Assembly (NCBI RefSeq): GCF_029407905.1
Contig: NC_073626.1
Location: 80,379,482-80,443,481, forward strand
DNA: 64,000 nucleotides
Source: Bubalus kerabau
Lineage: Eukaryota > Chordata > Mammalia > Artiodactyla > Bovidae
Reading direction: 5' to 3'
The stretch's first letter is position 1. The number at the start of each line of letters is the position of its first letter. The notes beneath the pieces were generated by a model that did not search any database, was not told the DNA's origin, and was given only the letters and a program-made list of their open reading frames with translations. Positions 19,985 to 31,525 of the stretch are shown here, piece by piece. A program made the translations under genes and the position numbers.

Positions 19985-20240
19985 CATTTCTGTTGAGGGA
20001 TAACATAAATACAGAAATGTGCAAGTCATAAGTATACAACTAGAATTTTAAAAAATGTTGATGCACCTAGATCTAGAAATACAACCAGCACCCCAGAACT
20101 CCTCCTAGTATGCTCCCTTCCAGGGATTATCTGCCACATGATTGACCTGACTTCTAATACTGTAGGTCATTTTTGTCTGCCAAACAGATTTTTTTGATTC
20201 TCTAATGAATTTATAAAGGGCACTATTGTATCTTCATAAA
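19985..20240 (-). repeat. Old L1 3' UTR fragment
   Basis: GTGCAAGTCATAAGTATACA, ACCAGCACCCCAGAACTCC and CTGACTTCTAATACTGTAGG follow the order of reversed L1M 3' UTRs. Confidence 0.6.
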
Positions 20241-20607
20241 CACTCTGAAAAGAGTAAAGTTGCATTGATGTAAATAATTCGGAGCCAGAGTTTCACTAAG
20301 GCAAGGAAGCCAATCAGATAGGCTGGTGGCCTCTGATGTAGGAAGATATTACAGCCTTGTTTACTAGGCTATCACAGAACCTGTCTAACCTGTGCCTGAT
20401 CTACCGCTTTAATTCTTTCTCGTCCAATTTCAGATGGTACCAATACTATCCCGCTGCCCTGACTCATGCCCAGACAAAACTAACCCCCATAGCTTTCCCC
20501 TTTTCCTAATCCTCAACAGCTTGATATCTGCTAAGCCTGCTATATTGCCCACTATGACTTTAACCAGGCATTCTTGCTCCTCATTTTAGGAGAATTTGGA
20601 AAGATCT
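20241..20607. other. No recognised feature
   Basis: Low-copy sequence without supported genes or repeats. Confidence 0.45.
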
Positions 20608-20618
20608 AGGCCTAGATA

Positions 20619-20754
20619 CGGAGAAGGCAATGGCACCCCACTCCAGTACTCTTGCCTGGAAAATCCCATGGAAGGAGGAACCTGGTAGGCTGGCGTCTAT
20701 GGGGTTGCACAAAGTCAGACACGACTGAAGCGACTTAGCAGCAGCACCAGCAGC
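20619..20754 (+). repeat. Single-monomer Bov-A SINE with TSD
   Basis: One monomer only: it starts like the first Bov-A monomer (GGAGAAGGCAATGGCACCCC) and ends like the second (GAAGCGACTTAGCAGCAGCA). It is flanked by an 11-bp duplication AGGCCTAGATA at 20608-20618 and 20755-20765, so it inserted as a monomer. Confidence 0.93.
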
Positions 20755-20765
20755 AGGCCTAGATA

Positions 20766-21279
20766 ATACAGACTGAGAAAACTAAAGAGTAAAATACAAA
20801 GAGTAAATTCAAAGAATTAAAAAGAACAGGAAAGAATAGAGGCATTTTTTTTTCTTTTGTTAAACTTTATGACATGAAACTTCCCGGTTTCTTTTCTAGA
20901 CTAGAGCAAAGGGAAGTCAAAACAAGTCTCAAAGCTCACATTAGTCCATTTTCAGGAATACAGTAACTCTTCAAACATATATACAGCAGTGTCAAACATT
21001 CCCTGTATATTTTTGTTAGCAGTCCCCTGTTAGTTCTCTGTGCAGGTTTAGTTTTTGTTTGTTTGTTTGCTTGTTTTCACATGTTCTGCACATCTTCCCT
21101 GTTCCTGGTTGGAAATCATTACAACATCCTGGAAGTCTGTTTGGGGACAGTTGGTGTGAGCAGGAGACCACAGAGATTTTGTGAGCACTCTGTATATAAT
21201 GTACAATGTAAAGAGTTGTAGGGAGTTGGAGATACAAACTGGGTGACGGTGAGTCACAATATCCTTTATAATTTAGAAT
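20766..21279. other. No recognised feature
   Basis: AT-rich DNA with a (GTTT)n-like stretch near 21055-21073. No gene or repeat family recognised. Confidence 0.45.
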
Positions 21280-21905
21280 AAAAGATGTGGGTTTGGAGAG
21301 ACCTTAGAGATTAAAGAGATTAATCCTCTACTCAGTGAAGTAGTCCCTTTGACAATAACATTCATAGATGATTATTTAACATCTGCTTAAACGTTTTCAA
21401 TGATTTCCAGTGATAAGAAGCTCACTGTTTTTCTAGGCAAGTCATTTTATTTATTCCCATATTGAACTATCATAAAGCTTTTCTGTATAATGATTTGAGG
21501 TCTGCCTTCTTGCAACTGCTTCCTAGGGAACCCAGTTATTTCCTCAGGAGTAATAAAGAATGAGACTTAGTAATCTAGTGGGCAGTTTTGCTATGGTGAG
21601 AGAGTTACCATGTCATTCCTTCCGGTCTTCAAGTTAAATATCTCAATTCTTTCCACCATCCCGTAGCCATCTTGGTCTCCTTCCTCAAGACAGTGTTAGT
21701 TTTATCAATGTCCAACTAGAACAGAATACCACAGATGTGGTCAGATCAGTTTAGGGTCTAATGGGTCTATAAATTTCTCTGATTTGTATTTAATTCTCCC
21801 ATTGATGTAGCCAAAGCTGGGTTTTTTGTTTGTTGGTTGGTTGGTTTGTTTTTGGTCATCAAGTCACACTTTTGGCATATATTGAGCTGTAATCAATAAA
21901 AATGG
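21280..21905 (-). repeat. Ancient L3/CR1-type LINE fragment
   Basis: In reverse it keeps the motif order of the mammalian CR1/L3 3' region: GAGAGACCTTAGAGAT, GATAAGAAGCTCACTG, TCTTCAAGTTAAATATC, a CCATCTTGGTCTCCTTCCTC-like block, CACAGATGTGGTCAGATCAG and CATATATTGAGCTGTAATCA. It is mammal-wide, old and non-coding. A younger L1 lies directly to its right. Confidence 0.6.
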
Positions 21906-22833
21906 TCATATCTTATTTTTTAAATTTATATAGTTAAAAAATTAACATACAGTGAAACTAACATTTTCTGTGAACAGCTCTGTGACTCTTACACATGTAT
22001 AGATTTGTGTAAGCACCACCACACTCAAGATACAGAGCAATTCCACCCCCACCCCACCCCTAATTTCCTCCTCTTATACCGTTCTAATCGCACCCTCCTC
22101 TGACTCCTAAGCCCTGGAAAGTACTAGTCTGTTTTCCATCAGTTATAGTATTGTCTTTTCAAGAATGTAGTGTAAGCAGAATCATTCAGTATATAATTTT
22201 TAGACTGGCTTTTTTCACTCATTATAATGCCTTTGTGACTCATTCAGTTTGTTGCACGTATTATTAGTTCATTCCTTGGTGCTGAATAGTATTACCTTGT
22301 ACGACTGTACCATTGTTTGTTTGTATTCACCGGTATAAAGATATTTACTTGTTTCCAGTTTTGGACAATTTTTATAGAGTTACTATAACCAATCATGTAC
22401 TAGTTTCTGTCATAGGTAGTTTTCATTTCTCCTAAATACTGAGGTGTGGGATTGTTGAGAAACACCTAAAAAAAAAACCAAAACAAACCTTCAAATGGCT
22501 TTCCAGATTAGTTGTACCATTTTGCTTTTCCATCAGTGATATTTGACAGTTGCAGTCGTTCTGCATACATGCCAGCACCTGGTATTGTCAGTATTTAAAA
22601 TTTTTTAGCCATTCTAATATATGTTTACTGATACTTCATTCTAGTGTTAATTTACATTTCCCTAATGGCTAAAGATGTTGGACTATACTAATTTGCCTTC
22701 TGTATATCCTTTCTAGTGAAATGTCAGCTCAAGTTTTTTTTTTTTCAATTTTTAATTAAGTTATTTTATTATTGAATTTTGAGAGTTAAAAATATCTATA
22801 TTTATCTATCTATATATGTATATATAAATATAT

Positions 22834-23152
22834 GGACTTCCCTGGTGGCACAGTAGATAAGAATCTGCCTGCCAATGCAGGGGACACGGGTTTGATCCCT
22901 GGTCTGGGAAGATCCCACATGCTGCAGAGCAACTAAACCCGTGTGCCACAATTACTGGGCCTGGGCTCTAGAGCCCGAGAGCCGCAACTACTGAGCCCCA
23001 GAACCTAGAGCCTGTGCTCCCCAAGAGAAGCCACTGCAATGAGAAGCCTCCACATCGCATCTAAAGAGTATCCCCTGCTCTCTGCAACCTGAGAAAGCCC
23101 GTGCACAGCAACAAATAAATACAACCCAATGCAGCCAAAAATAAATAAATAC
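22834..23152 (+). repeat. Long CHR (CHRL-type) SINE in L1
   Basis: GGACTTCCCTGGTGGCACAG head, then the CCGCAACTACTGAGCCCC and AAGAGAAGCCACTGCAATGAG blocks of the long CHR form, ending in (AAAT)n at 23140-23152. Confidence 0.92.
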
Positions 23153-23488
23153 AGCAATGTGTACATGTCAATGAATAAATAAATATAGCAGTATGTACAT
23201 GTCAATCTCAGGCAAGAGTTTAAAAAATTAAAAAAAAATATATATATTCTGGACACAAGTCCTTTATCAAACGTATGACTTGCAAGTAATTTCCCCCAGT
23301 CTGTAGGTTGTTTTCATTCTCTTCACAGTGAATATCTTTTATAGAGTAAAAGTTTTTAACTTGGATGAAGTTCAATTTATCAGATTTTTTCCTTCTAGAG
23401 ATTGTGTTTTAGGTGTCATTCATGTCCAAGAACTCTGCCTACATCCAGGTTATGAATCTCTTTATTTTTCTCCTTCTAACTATTGTAT

Positions 23489-23764
23489 CGGACAAGGCAA
23501 TGGCACCCCACTCCAGTACTCTTGCCTGGAAAATCCCATGGATGGAGGAGCCTGGTGGGCTGCAGTCCATGGGGTCGCTAAGAGTCGGACACGACTGAGC
23601 GACTTCACTTTCACTTTTCACTTTCATGCATTGGAGAAGGAAATGGCAACCCACTCCAGTGTTCTTGCCTGGAGAATCCCAGGGACGGGGGAGCCTGGTG
23701 GGCTGCAGTCCATGGGGTCGCACAGAGTCTGACACGACTGAAGCGACTTAGCAGCAGCAGCAGC
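23489..23764 (+). repeat. Bov-A2 SINE in L1 with TSD
   Basis: Near-consensus dimer with a (CAG)n tail, flanked by perfect AACTATTGTAT duplications (23478-23488 and 23765-23775). It looks young from its similarity to the consensus. Confidence 0.97.
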
Positions 23765-24167
23765 AACTATTGTATAGTTTTGTGTTTTACAGTTAGGTCT
23801 ATGACACACTTTGATTAATTTTTGTATATGATTTAAGATATGGGTTGTTGTTTTTTTTTTTTGGATGCCCAATTGTTCAAACACCATTTATTGAAAAACA
23901 TCACCCTTTCTCCATTGAAATGTCTTTCCATCTTTGTCAAAGTTAATATATGTGTGATTTTATTTCTGGACTTTATTCTATTCTGTTAATTTGTGTCTGT
24001 TCCTTTGCTAGTAATACACTCTCTTGATTATTGTAGCTTTGTAGTAAAACATAAAATAGAGTAGTGTGATTCCTCCAAGTTTATTTCTCTTTTTAAAAAG
24101 TACTATGGCTATTCTACTTTCTTGGCTTTCCCATATATTTCCTATATTTATCAAAAAATCCTGCTAG

Positions 24168-24269
24168 GGGAATTCCCTGGAGGCCTAGTGGTTAGGACTG
24201 CAGCGGGTACAGGCTGGATCTCTGGTCAAGAAACGAAGATCCCATTGCTATGTGATGCGGACCAAAAAA
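24168..24269 (+). repeat. CHR-type SINE in L1 with 15-bp TSD
   Basis: GGGAATTCCCTGGAGGCCTAG head, B-box-like CTGGATCTCTGGTCAAG and an A tail. The duplication AAAAAATCCTGCTAG is exact at 24153-24167 and 24270-24284. Confidence 0.95.
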
Positions 24270-25069
24270 AAAAAATCCTGCTAGAATTATGATTGGGATT
24301 GCATTAAACCTATAGATCAGTTGACGTCTTTATTGTGTCAAGTCTCCCAATCCTTGAATGTAATATGTCTCTCCATTTATTTATCTATTTTAAACCAGTG
24401 TTTTGAGGTTTACATCATATAGTTCTTACAAACATTTTGTAAGGTTTATACGTAGATACTTCATTTTTTGGAGCTACTGTAAGTAGTAATGTGTTTTAAA
24501 TTTCAGTATTCAATTGTTTATTGCTCCCAAATGAAAATATGATTGGTGTTTTTCTTTGGGTTTTGTAGCCTGTGATCTTGCTAACCTAGGAGGTTTTTTG
24601 TTGACTCCCTTGGGATTTTCTACACATTGTCTGTGAAACAGTTCTATTTTTTCCTTCAAATCTATATTCATTTTATAGTTTTTCTTGCTTTATTTCACTT
24701 GTTAAGCATTCTACTATGATGTTGAATTGGTGTGGTGAGAGTGAATATCCTTGTTATGTTTCTGACCTTAGAGGGAACACATTCAGTATTTTATTGTTTG
24801 TTTTGAGGGTGCCTTTCTCAATAGATTGAGAAAGAACTCATCTATTTCTAATTTGTGGAAACTTTTTATCTGGGATGGAAGTTGAATTTATCAAATGTTT
24901 TTTCTACGTCAATTGAGATGATCACGTGGCTTAAAAAAATTTTTTTTAGGCTATTCATATGGTGGATACATTTCTTTTTTCCTAATATAAATCATTATAT
25001 AATTACCTATAAACACTGCTTCCACCATATCCCACAATTTTTTGTATGTTAGTATTTTGTTTTTATTCA

Positions 25070-25310
25070 ATTAAAAATATTTTCTATTTTCATTTTCTTT
25101 GAATATATACCCAAAGAGTGGAACTGCTAGATCATAGGGTAGTTTTATTTTCAGTCTTTTGAGGAACCTCCATACTGTTCTCCATAGTGGCTGCACCAAT
25201 TTACATTCCTACTAACAGGGTATAGGGTTCCCTTTTCTCCACATCTTCGCCAACATTTGTTATTTGTGGTCTTTTTGATGAGAGCTGTCATATCTTTTTG
25301 CAAAGTAAAG
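25070..25310 (-). repeat. L1 3' UTR fragment
   Basis: AACTGCTAGATCATAGGGTAG, CTCCATACTGTTCTCCATAG and TGGCTGCACCAATTTACATTCC are classic reversed L1 3' UTR text. It may be a separate insertion from the L1 to its left. Confidence 0.8.
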
Positions 25311-25361
25311 TACTTCATGTTGGGAAGTAATAGTAACCTCCTCTCCTTGTGTGCATTGTTT

Positions 25362-25556
25362 GAATTCACTGGTGGCTCAGCTGATAAAGAATCCACCTGC
25401 AATGTGGGAGACCTGGGTTCGATCCCTGGGTTGGGAAGATCCCCTGGAGAAGGGAAAGGCTACCCACTCCAGCATTCTTGCCTGGAGAATTCCATGGACT
25501 GTATAGTCCTTGGGGTCCCAAAGAGTTGGAAATGACTGAGCAACTTTCACTTTCAA
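25362..25556 (+). repeat. Bov-tA SINE
   Basis: Nearly full-length: GAATTCACTGGTGGCTCAG head, GGTTCGATCCCTGGGTTGG B box, and the GCAACTTTCACTTTCA end. Confidence 0.95.
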
Positions 25557-25615
25557 ACTTTGTCATATAGGTATTGAGCCATGTCCTTTTTGTCCATTGT
25601 ATTTCATGGATGTGT

Positions 25616-25831
25616 TGTGCTCCGTTGCTTCAGTCGTGTCTGACTCTTTGCGACCCCATGGACTGGAGCTGCCAGGCTCCTCTGTCCATGGAATTTTTCA
25701 GGCTAGAATACTGAAATGGATTGTCATTTCCTTTTCCCGAGGATCTTCCCTACCCAGGGATCGAACTGGTGTCTCCTGAGTCTCCCGCGCTGCAGGTGGA
25801 TTTCTACCACCTGAGCCACTGGGGAAGCCTC
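25616..25831 (-). repeat. Bov-tA SINE
   Basis: Reverse, full length, from TGCTCCGTTGCTTCAGTCG to GCCACTGGGGAAGCCTC. Confidence 0.95.
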
Positions 25832-26512
25832 TTTGTTGTTTTAATGGGTACAGTTGTAATTAATCCCTTATTTTGTTGTATCTTCAACCAATTTATTGTT
25901 TAAAATATTGACTAGGTTAAGACTAAGAAAAGAACTTTGTAAGAATATTATAAAAGGCCTATAGGTTTATTCATTTATCTATCTCATTTTATTAAATGCC
26001 TACTACCATATGCCAGGTGCTTTCTAATGTCCTGGGTACATGGAGAAAAATAAAATAAAATCTGTTGATAGAGATTCAGAAAACAATGTGCTCTGATACA
26101 TCAGTGGATAAACTTAACTAAATCGACGCAGATTTTTTGAACCTGAGTCAGGCTTTTGGTGCATAGAGAAGACATAGCAGTAAACAAATGACAATCCCTT
26201 CCATCTTAAAGTTGTCAATCTTATCTATACTATCACATTGCTTTGATTTCTCCATTTTGCCTACCAGACTATCATGAAAACCCTTTGACACACGACTTTC
26301 TGAAATCCCTAACTTACATCAGTTATCTGTCTCTGATCTACCAATACAGACATCTTATCAGAAAAAAAAAAAGGTAAATTTGTGAGCCTTGCTCCAGTTT
26401 CTTTTCTAAATGGTAATCAACTCCTTTAATCCAGTTTATATTTTCTGGAGCTTGACATCAGCTAATGGACAGAATCTAGAGCCCAGTTTTTCCCTTTCAA
26501 AAAGCAAGCTGA
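25832..26512. other. No gene; low-copy sequence
   Basis: Contains a MIR- or L2-like phrase TATGCCAGGTGCTTTCTAATG near 26010 and an A-tract at 26360-26372. Nothing further can be supported. Confidence 0.4.
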
Positions 26513-26672
26513 AGACTTCCCTGGTGGTCCAGTTAATGCAGAGGGCCTGGGTCCGATCCCTTGTCAGAGAACTAGATCTTATATGCTGCAACTAAGAGTT
26601 TGCATGCCACAACTGAAGATCCCGTGTGCCACAGCTAAGACCTGGTAAAGCCAAATAAACAAATAAATAAAA
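26513..26672 (+). repeat. CHR-type SINE
   Basis: AGACTTCCCTGGTGGTCCAG head, GGTCCGATCCCTTGTCAGAG, and (AAAT)n tail. The flanking AAAGCAAGCTG and AAAGCCAAGCTG are a probable target-site duplication. Confidence 0.92.
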
Positions 26673-28315
26673 TTTTTTTAAAAAGCCAAGCTGTTTGTTT
26701 ATATTAATTCCCCTCTACCAACCTAAACGTCATCCAACGTCGTCCAACGATGAACCATCATCCTCTGTTTTCTATTATCAGACTCTTAACTCCTCCTTTT
26801 CCTGTGGTTATATTTTCACTTACCTCTCTTAGAAGCTTTCTGGAGGGAGGAGGTGGGTAATCACCATCAGAGCAACTGATCTTCAGAGAGAGTGGAGGAG
26901 AGAGAACCAGAAGATGATGAATCCTGGTGCTGTTGTCTGTGTTTAGGCCTTAATTTGGAAGGCACCTTTGCTCATCATTATATCACCTATGCTAGGCCTT
27001 ATTTTGAATGTAGATGTTTGGAATTAGAGTGATATTCACTGGTGGTATATTCATTACTATATAATAGTGATATTCTTTAATGGTTAGTGATATTCATTCA
27101 CACTCTTGATTTGACAGTATTTCAAGGGTAGGAAAAGTGGATGCATATGGAACTATTAGCAGAAAGGATTTATTTCAAGACACAGAGTGATTTAACAGAC
27201 ACTATTTACATTTTCAAAATATGATTGTGCCTGTTCCTATTATGGGCACTTTCTCAGCACCCCTGAAATCCAGGTAAAACTCTAATTTTGGAAAAGTAGT
27301 TACTGTTAAAGCCACAAGCTCTTCTTTTCGCCTCTCATAATGATAGCATGATAATTTGTATACAGGAGACCTGATTAATACCTTCTCCTGTTGGAGTCCA
27401 GGAAATCTTGTGATCCAGTCTCTTTTCCATGACAGATATAACTATTGCCTTACTACAAGATACTTTAAAACAACACAAACAACAGCAATAAGAGCAAGAG
27501 AAGCAGCAACAAAACTGCTCCTGCAAAATCCTGATTCCACATCTAAGTTGCATGGATTCAATACTTCCAAATAATTGCCTTCGCTGCCCCCCTCCCTTTG
27601 CTCTCTCATTTCCCAATACAGAACTTTCCCACTAAAATCAATCATTCTTTGTCTCGGCTCTTATTTTCCTATGTACGGGAGTTCGAATGATTCTAGACAG
27701 TTAATTAGCCATAAATTGTTCTCTAAAACATAGAACATGTCAGCTGCTTTTATAAACCTCCTATGTTCCATTTTCCTTCAGTGCTTTTAAAAAAAAAACC
27801 TAATTGTATTAATGCACTGGCATATTTATTACTCACCTTTTCACTCTTTATGCTGATCCCTGGCTGCCCATGGGGTCCTTTGAATTGATCAAAACCACAA
27901 TCCCCTTTGTAAGAAACCACAATCCCACATTTACTCTAACAATGGGAACCCATAGCCATGTGTTGCTTCAACGTGGGTCACCAGGAGCACATCAAAGCAA
28001 AAGCTGTGACTTGCTTGGGTCCCTCTTGAGTTTTTACTTTCCCTGCTTTAGAGGCACAGGAGTGATTGGGGAAAAAAAAAAAAAAAAAAAAAAGACTGCC
28101 CCCTCAGTCTCTTTATGTGTTTTAGGAGGGAAAATGGAAAATCTTATTAAAAAGAAAAAATATATCTTTTCTCCACTCAGACCAGAATTTTTCTGAATGT
28201 GTCCCAGGACAAGAAAAGAATAGAGAAGGAGAATGACTAGGTATGAAAATTGAGCTGTCAAGCTCCCTGGAAAGCAGGAGTTATGTGAAAGATGTGAATT
28301 TTGCCACATGTTAGG
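26673..28315. other. Low-copy interval
   Basis: No gene or repeat family recognised over 1.6 kb. It contains A-tracts at 27786-27797 and 28072-28093 and several short open frames with no protein-like pattern. Confidence 0.5.
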
Positions 28316-28494
28316 TTAAAGTGAAAGTCTCTCTGTTATGTCCAACTCTTTGTGACCCCATGGAATTTTCCAGGCCAGAATACTGGAGTGGGTAGCCGTT
28401 CCCTTCTCCAGGGGATCTTCCCAACCCAGGGATCAGACCCAGGTCTCCCGCATTGCAGGCAGATTCTTTACCTGCAGAGACACCAGTGAAGCCC
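28316..28494 (-). repeat. Bov-tA SINE
   Basis: Reverse Bov-tA lacking ~30 bp around CCATGGACTGTAGCCTGCC; ends GACACCAGTGAAGCCC. Confidence 0.93.
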
Positions 28495-28590
28495 AAGAAT
28501 ACTGGAGTGGGTAGCCTATCCCTTTTCCAGTGGATCTTCCCAACCCAGGAATTGAACCAGGGCCTCCTGCATGGCAGGCAGATTCTTTTT
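28495..28590 (-). repeat. Second Bov-tA fragment in tandem
   Basis: Directly after the previous copy, AAGAATACTGGAGTGGGTAGC restarts mid-body and runs to GGCAGGCAGATTCTTT. It is a head-to-tail partial copy with different substitutions, so it is an older separate insertion or a diverged local duplication. Confidence 0.88.
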
Positions 28591-28601
28591 AGATAGTTTG
28601 T

Positions 28602-28679
28602 TCATTTATCCTTCCATCCATCCCTCCATCCATCTATCCATTCGTCATCCACCCATCCATTCATCCATCCATCTGTCCC
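28602..28679. repeat. (ATCC)n microsatellite
   Basis: Interrupted TCCA/TCCC units such as CCATCCATCCCTCCATCC. Confidence 0.92.
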
Positions 28680-28944
28680 TTACTCTGTAGAGATGTTAGA
28701 ATCAGAGACCACGGTCTCAAAGGCCTTCAGAGTGAACAAGGTTTAAAGACTGAAAGATGGGAATGTGGGTGAACTGGAGAACACATGTCTCATCTTAAAG
28801 AAAGACTTAAAGCCTTAGCATTTAGGAAGAATACAACTGCAGTGTGAACTGAATTCAGTCCGGTGTGAACTGAATTTTCAAGAGAAACAGGAAACCCAAG
28901 TTTTTATAAAAAAATCTTCCAACTTATTTCCTTGATTTGTACAT

Positions 28945-29060
28945 CTTTTTAAAATAACTCTTTTGAGCTTTTTATTTTATGCTGGAGTATAATTGATTAG
29001 CAATGTTGTGATAATTTCAGGTAAACAGCAAAGGGACTTGGCCATACATATACATGTATC
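28945..29060 (-). repeat. L1 3' end fragment
   Basis: GGAGTATAATTGATTAGCAATG, GGTAAACAGCAAAGGGACTTGG: the artiodactyl L1 3' end in reverse, diverged. Confidence 0.65.
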
Positions 29061-29269
29061 CATTAAAAATCTTTCAGCTTTTAAATGTTGAAATCAGCTA
29101 TCTGATAATTTTAAAATCACTGTGCAAAATATATCTGTATTCTGAATTTAACTAGCACTTCAAGACATCCAAAGCTCCACTGTCCTTTTGATGTTTAGAG
29201 ACGAAAGAGGTCAGAAGTGATTATGCTACAAAACATACATATTAAATATTTTGTAATAACCTATAATAG

Positions 29270-29375
29270 ACAATCTGAAAAATAATATATATCTATATCT
29301 GTTTCTGAATCACTTTGCTGTACACCTGAAACTAGCCCAGAATTATAAGTCATTTATAGTTCAGTTTAAAAAAGA
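29270..29375 (+). repeat. L1 3' end fragment
   Basis: GAATCACTTTGCTGTACACC, TGAAACTAGCCCAGAATTAT, ending in TTTAAAAAAGAA: the same L1 3' end in plus orientation. Confidence 0.7.
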
Positions 29376-29540
29376 ACAGAAAGTTAATATCGTAGCTACA
29401 ATAAAGAAAAATATCCTGAATTTTAAAAAAAGTTTTTACTCTGTCTTTGATTCTAATTTCCCAGTCGTTCCCTCATCAGGAGCAATTTCTATGACCAGTT
29501 TTTCTTTTTTTTTTTTTTAATACTTATTTGTTTATTATTT

Positions 29541-29691
29541 GGGCTTCCCAGGTGGCTCAGTAGTAAAGAGTCCACCTGCCAATGCAGGAAACGCAGGTTC
29601 AATCCCTGGACAGGGAAGAAGAACCTGGTGGGCTGCAGTTCATGAGATTGCAAAAGAATTGGACATGACCCAGCAACTAAACAACAACAAC
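29541..29691 (+). repeat. Bov-tA SINE with internal deletion
   Basis: GGGCTTCCCAGGTGGCTCAG head, then a jump from GGACAGGGAAGA to AGAACCTGGTGGGC, and an (ACAAC)n tail. It inserted in the T-rich end of the CHR SINE that follows. Confidence 0.93.
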
Positions 29692-29699
29692 ATTTGTTA

Positions 29700-29821
29700 T
29701 TTATTTGGCTTTGCTGGATCTTAGTTTCAGTAGGTGGGATCTACTTCCCCTACCAGGGATGGAACTCAGGCCTCTTCCATTGGGAATGTGGAGTCTTAGC
29801 CCCTGAACCACCAGGGAAGTC
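29700..29821 (-). repeat. CHR-type SINE
   Basis: TTTATTTGGCTTTGCTGGATC, CTACCAGGGATGGAACTC, ACCACCAGGGAAGTCTC. Its tail lies to the left and hosts the Bov-tA at 29541. Confidence 0.88.
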
Positions 29822-29879
29822 TCACCAGTTTCCTATGTATGTTCCAAGATATATCCTACATGCATATATATATTCTTTA

Positions 29880-30450
29880 AAAGCAACCACAACAATAAAG
29901 GGATAAACATTGATTTGCATTTTATTTTCCCACATGACTTTTGGATATTACTTTTAATCAATGTGTATTGGTTAAATATATATTAATATTTTATGAATAT
30001 GATTAAATGCTTTATATGTATCATATATAAAAACGCATTATTTCATTGCTATGTAGTACTTTATTATATGGTAGTCCCATAATTTATTTAATTCTCCTGT
30101 GTGATTTTAGTGTTTTTTTCTATTCAAGAAAAATCATGAATGTCCTAGTATATGAGCCTTTGAATATAAATAAAAGTGTAACAGTAGAATAAAAGTTTAG
30201 ATGTGAACTCGCCAGGTGAAAGGGTATATGCATTTAAATTTTGACATATTTTGCTTATTTCAAAGAGATTGCCGACTTACAGCACTCCTCACATGGGCTA
30301 CCTGTCACAGTGTACTCTTGCTGACAACACAGTGTATTATCAGATTTTTTAACTTTTCATTTGATAATTCCATTGATGTTTTCACTTTTATTTCTTTATC
30401 TATGAGCAAGGGTGAACATCTTTTGAAAATCATTTGCTTTCCTTTTTTCA
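29880..30450 (-). repeat. Old L1 3' UTR-like region
   Basis: AT-rich text with CATTATTTCATTGCTATGTAG, CAGGTGAAAGGGTATATGC and GAACATCTTTTGAAAATC, which resembles reversed L1M 3' UTR. Boundaries are approximate. Confidence 0.5.
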
Positions 30451-30967
30451 GTTAATCATTAAACATTTATTGACCATTACAATATGCTATGCGTTGTGTG
30501 AGGTACTGAAAATCCAAACCAAATACACACAATTTACGATTCATGGAATATATTGTCTACTAGGGGTGACAGACATGAAACAGTTAATTACAGAAATAAT
30601 TATTTGAGTACTGTTGTGATGAGGGTATGGTGTTCAGAGTGTGTGTAACAGGGCGCCTATCCTAGTCTAGGAGGATAAGGGGAACTTCTGGGAGAATTAA
30701 ATCGAGACTGGAAGAAGGACAAGAGTTAACAGGATGCTAACAGTAACATCACAATGCCTTGGTCTCCCTCTCCTGACCCTCCCAGGCACTGGGGAGTGAC
30801 TACATTTCCTTTTTGCTTCAGACTCAGGCCCACCTGACTAAGAGGTAATCAGAAAACAGAACAGGAAAACAAATCTGAATTAGTTTATTTTCATTATTCT
30901 GGTGAAAAGTGTGGTGGCTAAAATCACTGACCAACTTTTATTTTGAAATAAATGTTATTATTATTCT
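30451..30967. other. No gene; unassigned
   Basis: The phrase AAACATTTATTGACCATTAC near 30460 is typical of several old mammalian repeats, but I cannot name the family. The rest is low-copy. Confidence 0.4.
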
Positions 30968-31081
30968 TTTTTTTTTTCCTACTGTGCCATTTGGGATCTT
31001 AGTTCTCTAACCAGAGATCAAACCTGTGCTCCCTGCATTGGGAGTGCAGAGTCTTAACCACTGAACAGCGAGGGAAGTCCC
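30968..31081 (-). repeat. CHR-type SINE
   Basis: T-tract at 30968-30977, AACCAGAGATCAAACCTG, GAACAGCGAGGGAAGTCC. Confidence 0.88.
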
Positions 31082-31260
31082 TGAAAGACGTGTTAATTTT
31101 AATATCCTATTTGTTAGTCAAAAATCAAGAGATAAAATAATTGAGATTGTTTGGTATATTTGACAGAATGACAAGTTTTGCACCCCCTCCAAAACATTTT
31201 TATTTTCTTTGACTACCAAAAATTGGATTCCTTTACCTAAACTTAATGCTATCTAAGCTA

Positions 31261-31525
31261 AGCTAAGTCACTTCAGTCGTGTCCGACTCTGTGCGACCCC
31301 ATAAACGGCAGCCCACCAGGCTCCCCCGTCCCTGGGATTCTCCAGGCAAGAACACTGGAGTGGGTTGCCATTTCCTTCTCCAATGCATGAAAGTGAAAAG
31401 TGAAAGTGAAGTCGCTCAGTCGCGTCCGACTCCTAGCAACCCCACGGACTGCAGCCTACCAGGCTCCTCTGTCCATGGGATTTTCCAGGCAAGAGTACTG
31501 GAGTGGGGTGCCATTGCCTTCTCCA
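31261..31525 (-). repeat. Bov-A2 SINE
   Basis: Complete reverse dimer. The flanks TGCTATCTAA and TGCTGTCTAA look like a slightly diverged target-site duplication. Confidence 0.95.

Larger units (their letters stand above)
21912..25050 (-). repeat. Long L1 (3' UTR plus ORF2), three SINEs inside
   Basis: A reversed L1 covering the 3' UTR (21912-22795), C-terminal ORF2 (23230-23488 and 23776-24152) and RT-domain text (24285-25050: GTGGTGAGAGTGAATATCCTTG, AATTGAGATGATCACGTGG). Three SINEs interrupt it at 22834, 23489 and 24168. The ORFs are destroyed by many changes. An AT microsatellite lies at 22796-22833, and a ~33-bp imperfect duplication follows the first SINE (about 23153-23215). Confidence 0.8.

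Noticed and set aside
23328..23732. 134-codon plus-strand open frame
   Set aside because: It runs from L1 text into a Bov-A2 SINE. SINE-derived frames of this type occur at every Bov-A2 in the window.
27870..28196. 108-codon plus-strand frame with a poly-Lys run
   Set aside because: The Lys run comes from the poly(A) tract at 28072-28093. The remainder shows no domain and no splice or promoter context.
28602..28679. Regularly spaced ATCC units as a possible CRISPR-like or satellite array
   Set aside because: Units are 4 bp with no spacers: a simple microsatellite in a mammalian genome.
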